A stretch of DNA of 17,109 nucleotides from JBBTCX01 sp038043045 (GTDB lineage: Bacteria > Planctomycetota > Phycisphaerae > UBA1845), in assembly GCA_038043045.1 (NCBI GenBank), contig JBBTCX010000354.1, forward strand, positions 1 through 17,109. Reading direction: 5' to 3'. The position numbers and the translations under genes were made by a program. The notes beneath the pieces were generated by a model. The model was not told the origin of the DNA. It did no database searches and saw nothing but the letters and a program-made list of their open reading frames with translations. Below, piece by piece: positions 1 through 6,323 of this stretch; position 1 is the first letter of the stretch; each line of letters starts with the position of its first letter.

Positions 1-1
1 C

Positions 2-2293
2 CCTATTTTAACATTTTCGCGCCGGCCGAACCGCAGACGGCTGAAGAGTTACGAGCAACTTAGTCTACTAGACGTGGCCACGGGGAGTTCCCTTTTCGCG
101 GCCCCTGCACCCGAAGGAGTGTTCCATGCCTCCGTCTTCCCTGACAAGCGCCGAGTCGCGCTTGCCTGTGGCGAGACTTTGATTGTGTGGGACGCTGTTA
201 AACGTACCGCGATTCGACGCATTCCAGTCCGCGGAATGGCTACCAAAGTCGTTGTCTCGCGCGATGGTAAGCGAATGTTTTCGGCCTGTGGAATCGACGG
301 CGCCCTTGCGCATGCGTGGGACGCGGATACCGGTGATTTGCTTGGATCGATGGATGGATACGATCAGGTCATAAAGGATATTGCGATAAGCAGTGATGCA
401 ACACGCGTTGCTCTTGTTGGGTCTAGCAATGCCATTCTCATATGGCAGATACAGCAACCTCAAGCCAGGCAAGTTTCGACATATGGCTGTGCGATCCCGC
501 CGAGGGCCGCGGCATTTCTGGCGGAAACCGATAGGCTTGTCATCGCGGCCTCAGGTGGTAATGTGATCTGCATGACCCTTCGGGCGCACGCCGAACGAGG
601 CGCGCTAAAAGGTCCAAGAGAATCGATTGAAGACGTAACGTTTGCCGACCGAGGACGCATCATTGTCGCTCGTTCCACGGACAATTCACTCACCATTTGG
701 AATGCGCGCAATTGTATGCTGCGCCACACGATTAGCCCGAAAAGCGGAACACTGACTGCGATGGCGGTTGACTTGAACTCCGACGGCATTGCTTACAACT
801 GCACATCCGAACTGGATGGGACAAGCACCGTATGTATCGTGTCGGCGCGTACAGGTGAGCTACAAGGTTGTGTGCGCGTGAATTGTGATTGCGTTACGTG
901 TCTCGCCCTGGCCCCTTCGAATGCTACGGTTTTTGCTGGTTGCACGAAAGGCGATGTGCATGTCATAGATGTTGCAACATCGACAGAGAAAAGGCACGAT
1001 CATCCTTCGCACGCTCCCATCGTATCGATCATGCTGTCCGATCGCTGTCGGCGTATGGTGACAATCTGCAAGGACGACGTTGTCTGCATTTGGGACACCG
1101 ATAAGGCGGAACGTTGCGCGTACTTCAGCCTTCCATTTTATCGGTTCACCGATGCGAAACTGACGAAAAACGAAAAGTCTCTGGTCGTATGGGATGAAAA
1201 AGACGGCGGCCCAGACGCCATCGGCGTGAGTTGGAACCTGTTGGATGGCGAGCCAACCATCATGACCGATTCGCTCGAAGAGATCGACCGTCTCCTTCAT
1301 GGTGGATTTGGCTGCGGATATTGGCTGTCCAGTGGGTCAACAGATGTTTCCATCTTCCAGGCGAACGATAAGAAGCCGATAGCCGTCTTTCCAACGCACG
1401 GCCGTGCCATTCAGCTATGCCGCCACCCGACACAACCGCGTTGGGTGTTCGTGGATCAATCCCTGCCGGACGGTTACTTCTACGTTGTTACACTGGAGGG
1501 TCGAGAACCAAGGCGCATGCGTATTCTGAACATCACCGAGTTTCTGAAAGGCGCAAAGCGGCTCTTGAAGAGCAAGCTGGTTTCCGCCCGGCGTGTCGCA
1601 GTAATCCTGATCGCGAGAGTTGCTCCGCGACCTCTAGCAATTGGATGGCTGATCCAAGTTCTCCAACGGGAGAAGGATGTTGATGTCAGAATTCAAGCGG
1701 TTAAGACTCTCGGAGCCCTCCGAGCCAATAGCGCGGTGGCACACATCCAACGGGCGCTGACCGCCAAGTCGACGATGATGCGAGCCGCAGCCGCAATTGC
1801 TCTGGGCAGCATTCAAGGCCGTCCGTCGCTGCCCACATTAGTGGATTGCTTGGATGACACCTCGCGAGACGTACGCCTCGCCTCGTGTAGGGCAATTCTG
1901 TGTTTGAACGATTCGGAAACTCGAGTCGCTTTGGAACGTGCCGCAAACGACCGCGATGAGGACGTAGCCGCGATGGCGGCGTTCGGCGTTGAAGCGTTGA
2001 CGGCAAGGTATCCCGTTGACATGTTGCTTGTGCGGGTTCGGGACAACGGTTCTGAGTTCCAATTAGAGGCGATTAGGATGTTGGGTTCAGTTGGTGGATC
2101 GAGAGCCACCGACGCGCTATTGGATGTCCTGGAAAGCGGCTCTCGAATGGCACATGCTGCGGCTGTCGATGCTTTGGGAAGTCTAGGAACCCCCGAAGCG
2201 CGGCAAGTACTTCGACGTATCACGGACCACCCGGATCGAGACCTCGCTGCATCGGCTCAACGCTGGCTTGGTTACGCCCTCCCGGATCCATGA
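2..2293 (+). CDS. WD40 beta-propeller / HEAT-repeat protein, 5'-partial
   Basis: Probable scaffold protein made of WD40 blades followed by HEAT (PBS-lyase-like) repeats; both repeat types bind other proteins and no enzyme motif is visible. A GTG at 74 could give 739 aa, but the same frame is open with no stop back to base 2, and the residues just before and after that GTG (LSLLDVATG) read as the end of a WD40 blade. I therefore take the true start to lie outside the window. Further blade ends are visible (ETLIVWDA, HAWDADTG, VVCIWDTD). From about residue 510 of the 739, seven helical repeats of ~30 aa run to the C terminus, with typical spacing (VRIQAVKTLGAL, MRAAAAIALGSI, MAHAAAVDALGSL). A weak hairpin without a T-tract follows the stop (2292-2329). 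Such fusions are common in Planctomycetota. Domain call strong; cellular role unknown. Confidence 0.85.
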   Translation, partial: PILTFSRRPNRRRLKSYEQLSLLDVATGSSLFAAPAPEGVFHASVFPDKRRVALACGETLIVWDAVKRTAIRRIPVRGMATKVVVSRDGKRMFSACGIDGALAHAWDADTGDLLGSMDGYDQVIKDIAISSDATRVALVGSSNAILIWQIQQPQARQVSTYGCAIPPRAAAFLAETDRLVIAASGGNVICMTLRAHAERGALKGPRESIEDVTFADRGRIIVARSTDNSLTIWNARNCMLRHTISPKSGTLTAMAVDLNSDGIAYNCTSELDGTSTVCIVSARTGELQGCVRVNCDCVTCLALAPSNATVFAGCTKGDVHVIDVATSTEKRHDHPSHAPIVSIMLSDRCRRMVTICKDDVVCIWDTDKAERCAYFSLPFYRFTDAKLTKNEKSLVVWDEKDGGPDAIGVSWNLLDGEPTIMTDSLEEIDRLLHGGFGCGYWLSSGSTDVSIFQANDKKPIAVFPTHGRAIQLCRHPTQPRWVFVDQSLPDGYFYVVTLEGREPRRMRILNITEFLKGAKRLLKSKLVSARRVAVILIARVAPRPLAIGWLIQVLQREKDVDVRIQAVKTLGALRANSAVAHIQRALTAKSTMMRAAAAIALGSIQGRPSLPTLVDCLDDTSRDVRLASCRAILCLNDSETRVALERAANDRDEDVAAMAAFGVEALTARYPVDMLLVRVRDNGSEFQLEAIRMLGSVGGSRATDALLDVLESGSRMAHAAAVDALGSLGTPEARQVLRRITDHPDRDLAASAQRWLGYALPDP

Positions 2294-2376
2294 TGTGCCT
2301 CTGGGAAGAGTTGGATGCACATCAGGCACTTACGAAGTTTAGAAACGTGGACTCACTTTCTCGTCATGCGCAAGAG

Positions 2377-2770
2377 TGACCTTGCCCCCTAAAACGAGAC
2401 CAGGTTGAGAGTGGTAAAATGCTCTCGGCCGTCGTCAGGACTTCGAAGGGAGGACAAGGTTTATGATTCGCAGGCGGTTCACGGCGGAACAGATCATCCA
2501 CAAGTTGCGCGAGGCGGAGGTGGAGTTGGCTCCGGGCAAGACGATTCCCGAAGCCTTCAAGAAGATCCGGGTGACCGATCAGACCTATTATCGCTGGCGC
2601 AAGGAGTACGGCGGCCTGCGGACGGACCAGGCCAAAAAACTGAAGGAACTTGGAGAAGGAGAACGCGCGGCTCAAGCGGGTGGTAGCCGATATGACGCTC
2701 GACAACGCGATCCTGAAAGACGCGGCCCGCCCAAACTTCTGAGCCCGCCACGGAGGCGGCGGGTCGAGCA
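2377..2770 (+). mobile_element. IS3-family insertion sequence remnant
   Basis: A degenerate IS3-like element. It holds a frameshifted orfA (2463-2742) and then only the first codons of orfB, which reads LLSPPRRRRVEQ before the similarity to IS3 orfB starts (usually LLSPxRRR-type) stops and the frame ends. The left end is probably near 2377, where TGACCTTGCCCCCTAAAACG resembles an IS3 terminal repeat starting with TG. No complementary copy of this end is visible in the next few hundred bases, so the right end and nearly all of orfB, including the DDE catalytic domain, are lost. It cannot move itself. The left boundary is inferred from pattern only. Confidence 0.6.
2463..2742 (+). pseudogene. 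IS3-family transposase OrfA, frameshifted
   Basis: OrfA is the DNA-binding N-terminal part of IS3 transposase. The protein starts MIRRRFTAEQIIHKLREAEV and shows the usual helix-turn-helix followed by YYRWRKEYGGL (transposase_8 / HTH_Tnp_1 type). Near 2650 the reading frame slips: the frame from the ATG continues into unrelated Arg/Pro-rich residues to 2792, while the +1 frame resumes exactly as the family expects with EKENARLKRVVADMTLDNAI and ends at TGA 2740-2742. One extra T in the stretch AACTTGG explains this. The gene is therefore broken by a single-base insertion, or the base is a sequencing error. A purine-rich ribosome binding site (GGGAGGACAAGG) precedes the ATG. Confidence 0.8.
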
Positions 2771-2876
2771 GCCGCGTCCTCCCGGATACTGATTCCGCTA
2801 CATCGCAACCGACCATGTTCGCTGTCGTGGGTGGATTCGTCACATTCGGACAGCCGATTTGCAGCCTGGACGTGCG

Positions 2877-3308
2877 TCACCGGATGCCTGTGTCGTAGTT
2901 CACTTGTACTTCGGCGAACCCGTCAGCCGGCACAACCACGTTCATTGGCGACGCGAAGGGATATGGCGATTGCGGATCCGGCTGGAGCGGAACGACGCGG
3001 TACTCCCCAGGCGGCAACCGCACTTCGAACTCACCGTTCGTGTCGGACCGGATCGTCATAATCTCAAAGCCTTCAGGACATTCGACCCGCAAGTTGGCCT
3101 GGAAAGGCTCGACGCACGGGTCCTCCTCGGTTTGAATCGGGCACGTTGGGCTGAGTGTGACAGTTCCACGAATGCCGGTCTGAAGATCCTCGTCGAGATG
3201 CAACGGGACGCAGGGTGGGAGGCAGCCGGAGCACGTAACCAGGACGGCCATCGATGCGGCGGTTGATAATACAAGGCTATTCATGAGAAACGCCGACCAC
3301 CGACTCAC
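2877..3308 (-). CDS. small lipoprotein with carboxypeptidase-regulatory-like fold
   Basis: Predicted exported protein of 143 aa from a GTG at 3308; an ATG nine codons later (3284) is the alternative start. The N terminus MSRWSAFLMNSLVLSTAASM is a basic-hydrophobic signal sequence that runs into VLVTCSGC, so C26 or C29 could be the lipidated cysteine. The rest resembles one carboxypeptidase-regulatory-like (CarboxypepD_reg) beta-sandwich: GIRGTVTLSP, then SDTNGEFEVRLPPGEYRVVP, the usual strand-turn pattern. These domains are non-catalytic and usually sit at the cell surface. The frame is open further upstream to 3563 but that part runs through an inverted-repeat element and does not look coding. 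Partner and role unknown. Confidence 0.7.
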   Translation of the reverse strand: MSRWSAFLMNSLVLSTAASMAVLVTCSGCLPPCVPLHLDEDLQTGIRGTVTLSPTCPIQTEEDPCVEPFQANLRVECPEGFEIMTIRSDTNGEFEVRLPPGEYRVVPLQPDPQSPYPFASPMNVVVPADGFAEVQVNYDTGIR

Positions 3309-3326
3309 CTCTGACTCACTTGCTAA

Positions 3327-3439
3327 TACGACAGCGCTAGATGGGTCAAAAAGCCGAGGTTTTTCGCCTGCGCCCGAAATCGCGCGCCCGGTTTCTCCCG
3401 AGGAATTCGCGGGTCCGGCTGCGAAGTAGCGCTGTCGTA
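3327..3439. repeat. MITE-like element with 13-bp terminal inverted repeats
   Basis: TACGACAGCGCTA at 3327-3339 is matched by its exact reverse complement TAGCGCTGTCGTA at 3427-3439. The 87 bp between encode nothing. CTAA lies directly outside both ends (3323-3326 and 3440-3443), as a 4-bp target duplication would; if the terminal TA is the duplicated site instead, an IS630/mariner-type insertion is possible. The element sits between the lipoprotein gene and the start of the small-gene cluster, so it could supply or interrupt their promoters. It is also possible that this is simply a long imperfect RNA hairpin. Confidence 0.5.
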
Positions 3440-3503
3440 CTAAAGCGTACGGGGCCACAGACGTCCAGGCAAGGTTGATCGGTCGCGAGTGCATGAAACA
3501 CAT

Positions 3504-3555
3504 GGCGGTTCGCGGTTTTTCAAGCGAACCGCCCACTGAGAAGGTTCGCCGGAGG
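3504..3555 (+). promoter_or_regulatory. structured leader with two competing hairpins and Shine-Dalgarno
   Basis: A perfect 10-bp stem pairs GGCGGTTCGC (3504-3513) with GCGAACCGCC (3524-3533) around a T-rich loop. The right arm can instead pair with GGTTCGC at 3543-3549, which lies one base before the Shine-Dalgarno GGAGG (3551-3555) of the gene starting at 3562. The two structures exclude each other, as in attenuators and translational switches. A near copy with the same loop, the same CTGAG spacer and a GTTCG before GGAGG occurs at 9527-9577. Switch function is inference. Confidence 0.55.
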
Positions 3556-3561
3556 ATGAAC

Positions 3562-3687
3562 ATGACACAAATCGAAGTCGAGGAGATCGCGAAGGTCGTC
3601 GCGAAGTTGATTCAAAAAGACCCAGCCGTGCGGCAGGCGATCTGGGATTGCGCCTGTCAGTGCCCGAATCTGGTCGTGGAGTTGTGA
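3562..3687 (+). CDS. 41-aa hypothetical protein
   Basis: Not recognised. The ATG at 3562 was chosen because GGAGG sits six bases upstream; an earlier in-frame ATG at 3556 touches the GGAGG. The product is a short acidic helical segment (MTQIEVEEIAKVVAKLIQKD) followed by a cysteine cluster, CACQC, near the C terminus. Three closely spaced cysteines could bind a metal, but nothing proves it. It is the first gene of the packed cluster and follows the competing-hairpin leader; the next gene starts nine bases after its stop, so they are probably co-transcribed. Confidence 0.6.
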   Translation: MTQIEVEEIAKVVAKLIQKDPAVRQAIWDCACQCPNLVVEL

Positions 3688-3696
3688 GGTGAGAGC

Positions 3697-3954
3697 ATGG
3701 ATGAAGAACAAGCGCGGTGCATGTCCTGGACCATTCTCGGCGAGATTGAGGAAACGATGAGCTGGGATGGCGTGGAGCTACTTTCGAATGACCCCCAGGA
3801 ACAGCCTCCGGTTAGGGCGCATTTCAGGGACCGAGAGTACCAGCAGCTGAAGGAAACGATCGTCGCTCTCTTGAAGGAGGCGTGGGACAGTGACGTGAAA
3901 GAACGTGCAACCCCGAAAACACCCGCCGGCATCGGCATGCGGGAGGTAAGGTGA
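3697..3954 (+). CDS. 85-aa small protein, divergent copy of a repeated domain
   Basis: Function unknown. The start follows a purine-rich GAGGTGAG. Residues ~13-62 (ILGEIEETMSWDGVELLS, later REYQQLKETIVALLKE) show the same layout as the two domains in the next gene: a helix, a short strand ending in L/V-x-S, an acidic loop, then a residue pair at x-Y/F and a final helix of the type L/F-E/K-x-A/T-I/V-x-x-I/L-L. I therefore see three related ~55-aa units in a row here. The stop overlaps the GTG start of the next gene (GTGA), which suggests coupled translation. The C-terminal tail after residue 65 is polar and probably disordered. Confidence 0.65.
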   Translation: MDEEQARCMSWTILGEIEETMSWDGVELLSNDPQEQPPVRAHFRDREYQQLKETIVALLKEAWDSDVKERATPKTPAGIGMREVR

Positions 3955-4439
3955 TCTCGATGAACGAAGAATTAGCACGAGAAACCGCCATACAAATCCG
4001 TGACGAGTTCGAGGACTTGCTTCACGAGAAGGGAATCCTGGTCCCGTCCGCGGATCGAGAAGGACAACCGGATGAGGCATGCTTGTTCGGCGAAGAGAAC
4101 TCTCGCTTTGAAGAGGCGATCACGGCGATTCTGATGGAGCACAGGACGGTGAAGNNNNNNNNNNAGCCCATACGCGGGAACGTGTGGGACGCGAGCCATC
4201 CAGTGCGGCAACTGGCCATCCGAATCTGCGATAAGTTTGTGGATCTGCTGGCGGAGAAAAACATTGTGATACCATCGAAGGACCGAACGGGCGATGCTGA
4301 AGAAGCGTGTTTCTATGGGCCGGAGTATTACGCGCTCGAGGACGCGGTCGTGGGAATTTTGGTTGAGGAACTTGTGAGCGGAGCGGCGGGCCGTCGGGCA
4401 GGGCGATCGGCGATGAAACGCGGGAAGCGGTCGCGGTGA
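3951..4439 (+). CDS. tandem-domain small protein, interrupted by an assembly gap
   Basis: Two similar ~58-aa units. Unit 1 contains IRDEFEDLLHEKGILVPS and FEEAITAILMEH; unit 2 contains ICDKFVDLLAEKNIVIPS and LEDAVVGILVEE. Both carry D-R-x-G-x-x-x-E-A-C in the loop between. The start is GTG 3951 (GGGAGG five bases before) or ATG 3960. Ten Ns (4155-4164) separate the units. Because ten is a conventional placeholder, the true distance is unknown, and this may be two separate ~75-aa genes rather than one 162-aa protein; a GTG at 4181 could start the second. The C-terminal tail is very basic (GRRAGRSAMKRGKRSR). Function unknown. Confidence 0.6.
   Translation: MISMNEELARETAIQIRDEFEDLLHEKGILVPSADREGQPDEACLFGEENSRFEEAITAILMEHRTVKXXXXPIRGNVWDASHPVRQLAIRICDKFVDLLAEKNIVIPSKDRTGDAEEACFYGPEYYALEDAVVGILVEELVSGAAGRRAGRSAMKRGKRSR
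4155..4164. other. assembly gap (10 N)
   Basis: Exactly ten undetermined bases lie between two paralogous domain copies. Repeated sequence is a common reason for an assembler to break, and ten Ns often stands for an unknown length, so genes may be missing here. Confidence 0.95.
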
Positions 4440-4561
4440 TGAAGCGACGGATGGCCGGGACGCCGGAAGGATTGGCCCAAGTCACGTCTGTCAAACCGTG
4501 CGGACGCGAGGCATCGTGGTTGCTTGCCGAAAAGCACCGCACGGATACCGTTCCGAGGTGA
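4439..4561 (+). CDS. 40-aa hypothetical protein, translationally coupled
   Basis: Short frame whose ATG shares a base with the preceding stop (TGATG at 4437-4441), the usual arrangement for coupled translation. The product begins MKRRMAGTPEGLAQVTSVKP and is basic with a single cysteine. No family recognised, and the length gives little statistical support. The next start (4567) is five bases after its stop. The case rests mainly on position in an otherwise gapless cluster. Confidence 0.35.
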   Translation: MKRRMAGTPEGLAQVTSVKPCGREASWLLAEKHRTDTVPR

Positions 4562-4566
4562 TCAAA

Positions 4567-4772
4567 ATGGCACTTCGGGAACACACCATCACGCTGACCC
4601 TGAGCGAAGGCGATTTTGAAATGTCGATGGGCCGGGCGCCACGCGATGGGGGAAATTCGAGGAGTGGGCTTACCTGTGCGAGAAAGGTCTGCTGAATGGG
4701 CACATCGACTGGGATATCCTCTTCGATTGCGCCAAGGAGGCGATGCGGTTCAACAGCGGCGAATCGTCGTGA
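4567..4772 (+). pseudogene. small accessory gene broken by a 1-base frameshift
   Basis: The frame from ATG 4567 reads MALREHTITLTLSEGDFEMS and continues to a premature TGA at 4693-4695. From about 4647 the neighbouring frame is clearly protein-like, WGKFEEWAYLCEKGLLNGHI followed by DWDILFDCAKEAMRF, and ends at 4770-4772. Restoring one base joins the two parts into one protein of ~68 aa. The junction lies at a run of five Gs (4648-4652), so loss of one G from a run of six is the simplest explanation: a real mutation, a sequencing error, or less likely programmed slippage. The intact form would be a small beta-hairpin plus helices. Family and function not known to me. Confidence 0.6.
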
Positions 4773-4793
4773 GCATGGTGCGGCAATCAATTC

Positions 4794-4826
4794 TTGGTTC
4801 CCCATCCTCTGGGTGAAGGGAACCAA
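4794..4826 (+). promoter_or_regulatory. leader hairpin upstream of the antirestriction gene
   Basis: Perfect 9-bp stem TTGGTTCCC / GGGAACCAA with a 15-base loop, 25 bases before the ATG at 4852. It lacks a T-tract, so it is not an ordinary intrinsic terminator. The Shine-Dalgarno GAGGAG stays outside the stem. It may protect or regulate the mRNA; this is inference. Confidence 0.4.
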
Positions 4827-4851
4827 AACTCGTTTCTTCTGAGGAGAAAAC

Positions 4852-5667
4852 ATGAAAGGGAACTATGCCAAAGGACTCATCGATCAGGCCCTCGAGCGGC
4901 TGACTGTAGCGCTTGCGCAGGGCCGAAGCGAGGCGCTCACTGCCTATCTTTCCGCGATGGCTCGGTTTTCGTCCTACAGTGCCGGCAACCTGCTTCTCAT
5001 TTTGGCGCAACGGCCCGAGGCCGCGCGCATTGCAGGCTATCGCACTTGGCAAGAACTCGGCCGTTACGTCAAGAAGGGCGAAAAAGGTATCGTCATCGTC
5101 GCGCCGATTGTTTTTCGCAAAAGGTGCGGCGACGCGCAGCCTCGCGCACCTCCTTCGGATGAAACAGAGCGATCGCTTCGTGGCTTCAAGCTTGTGTACG
5201 TCTTCGACGTGTCACAAACCGAAGGGAAGCCGCTTCCTGAACCGGCGCGTGTCGGCGGAAACCCCAACGGCCACACCGAAAAACTCAAGGCGTTCGTTGC
5301 GGCCAGCGGCATCACGCTCGAGTACTCGAACGCTCTCGGGACCGCCGACGGCGTTTCATGCGGCGGGAAGATCACGCTTCGCGAGGGGCTGTCACCAGCC
5401 GAGGAGTTCTCCGTAATGGTTTACGAGTTCGCTCACGCGACACTTCACCGGGGCGAAAACGGCGTGCGGTTGTCAAAGACCGTCCGTGAGACCGAGGCCG
5501 AGGCGGTCGCCTTCGTTGTGGGGCAGGCCATCGGGCTGGACACTGCGGCGGCCGCTTCCGATTACATTCAGATATATTGCGGCGACAAAAACACCATCGC
5601 CGAATCGCTCGACCGCATCCAGAGGACAGCTTCGCCCATCCTTGAAGCCATCACGAAGGGATCGTAG
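4852..5667 (+). CDS. ArdC-family antirestriction protein, altered zinc motif
   Basis: ArdC proteins protect incoming plasmid DNA from restriction; they have an N-terminal single-stranded-DNA-binding domain and a C-terminal zinc-metallopeptidase-like domain. Here residues ~1-125 match the N domain (YSAGNLLLILAQRP, AGYRTWQELGRYVKKGEKGI), and residues ~145-265 the peptidase-like domain, with RETEAEAVAFVVG supplying the usual third-ligand region. The zinc motif reads YEFAH at 191-195 instead of HExxH: the first histidine is a tyrosine (TAC for CAC, one transition). E192 and H195 remain. Length 271 aa is normal. GAGGAG six to seven bases before the ATG fixes the start. It closes the small-gene cluster and supports a mobile-element origin. 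Family call strong; activity doubtful. Confidence 0.88.
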   Translation: MKGNYAKGLIDQALERLTVALAQGRSEALTAYLSAMARFSSYSAGNLLLILAQRPEAARIAGYRTWQELGRYVKKGEKGIVIVAPIVFRKRCGDAQPRAPPSDETERSLRGFKLVYVFDVSQTEGKPLPEPARVGGNPNGHTEKLKAFVAASGITLEYSNALGTADGVSCGGKITLREGLSPAEEFSVMVYEFAHATLHRGENGVRLSKTVRETEAEAVAFVVGQAIGLDTAAAASDYIQIYCGDKNTIAESLDRIQRTASPILEAITKGS

Positions 5668-5803
5668 TCATCGCGGTACCGGCCGATATGCGTGGACTCC
5701 AGACCGTCCGATGACGAACTGGCTGTTCCTCATGAACTTGAGCGGCCGGCGTGTCTCGAAGATTCGTGGCCGATTCTGTCGCTGGCTTTTTTCCCGCTGC
5801 TCT

Positions 5804-6202
5804 TCACCGCCTTTTGCCCTCCCCAAGCTTCCTCGGCCTTTTCCCATTGGTTCGCTTTTTGCGGGCGGCTTCGAACATCCGGTCGCTTTCTTGTCTGAGC
5901 CGATCAAAGAGCTGCCGACAGGTAACGCAACGTTCGTCGGCCGCCTGAACATATTCCAGCTTCCAAGGCTCGTACTCGACGCAGGGATAGCCCTTGGGGT
6001 CGTGAAGCACGGCGTCAAGGACGGCGACCAGCCAGTCGAGCTCATCGCACGACATCTTGAGTGATCCACGGCCGTTGTATCGCTGAATTCGGCGGTCCAG
6101 TCCCGGACACTCCGGAATTTCGTGGGCGTGGCGCTTGAGTTCGACGAGTTCGGAACCCGTCACGAGAATTCTGCACGCGTCTTCAGCGGCGGGCTTCCTC
6201 AT
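5804..6202 (-). CDS. 132-aa hypothetical protein
   Basis: No family named. The protein is mostly helical: ILVTGSELVELKRHAHEIPE, then MSCDELDWLVAVLDAVLHDP, then a segment with a CVTC pair (DERCVTCRQLFDRLRQ) and a basic tail ending KRPRKLGEGKRR. The CxxC could bind metal together with another cysteine, but no second pair is evident. An AGAGGTG lies about 15 bases before the ATG at 6202. It is the last gene of the minus-strand block and converges on the antirestriction gene; the 136 bp between the two stops hold no clear terminator. Confidence 0.6.
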   Translation of the reverse strand: MRKPAAEDACRILVTGSELVELKRHAHEIPECPGLDRRIQRYNGRGSLKMSCDELDWLVAVLDAVLHDPKGYPCVEYEPWKLEYVQAADERCVTCRQLFDRLRQESDRMFEAARKKRTNGKRPRKLGEGKRR

Positions 6203-6323
6203 CCGACGATCACCATTGCACCTCTTCGAACAGGTAGCTTATTTTTTGTTTTCATGTGGCGTCGAGCTCATGATGCGGGTCCTGTACATCCTCTCCATCA
6301 GGTACCGGACGCGCTGCCCTGGA

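Noticed and set aside
3324..3332. TAATACGAC resembles the start of a T7 RNA polymerase promoter.
   Set aside because: Only these nine bases match; the rest of the T7 consensus is absent and the bases belong to the inverted repeat.
3327..3439. The inverted repeat could be an integron attC site.
   Set aside because: The GTTRRRY / RYYYAAC core sites are not present, the arms are perfectly matched without the attC bulges, and no integrase is seen.
3309..3563. N-terminal extension of the lipoprotein frame.
   Set aside because: It would put the signal peptide inside the protein and runs through the inverted-repeat element and a leader hairpin.
5668..6069. 133-aa minus-strand frame overlapping the 132-aa gene.
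   Set aside because: It is out of frame with the better gene, Ser/Pro/Arg-rich, and has no binding site.
6239..6323. Short minus-strand frame ending MSSTPHENKK between the SEC-C gene and the 132-aa gene.
   Set aside because: Its possible ATGs have no properly spaced binding site, and it overlaps the SEC-C 3' end in another frame.
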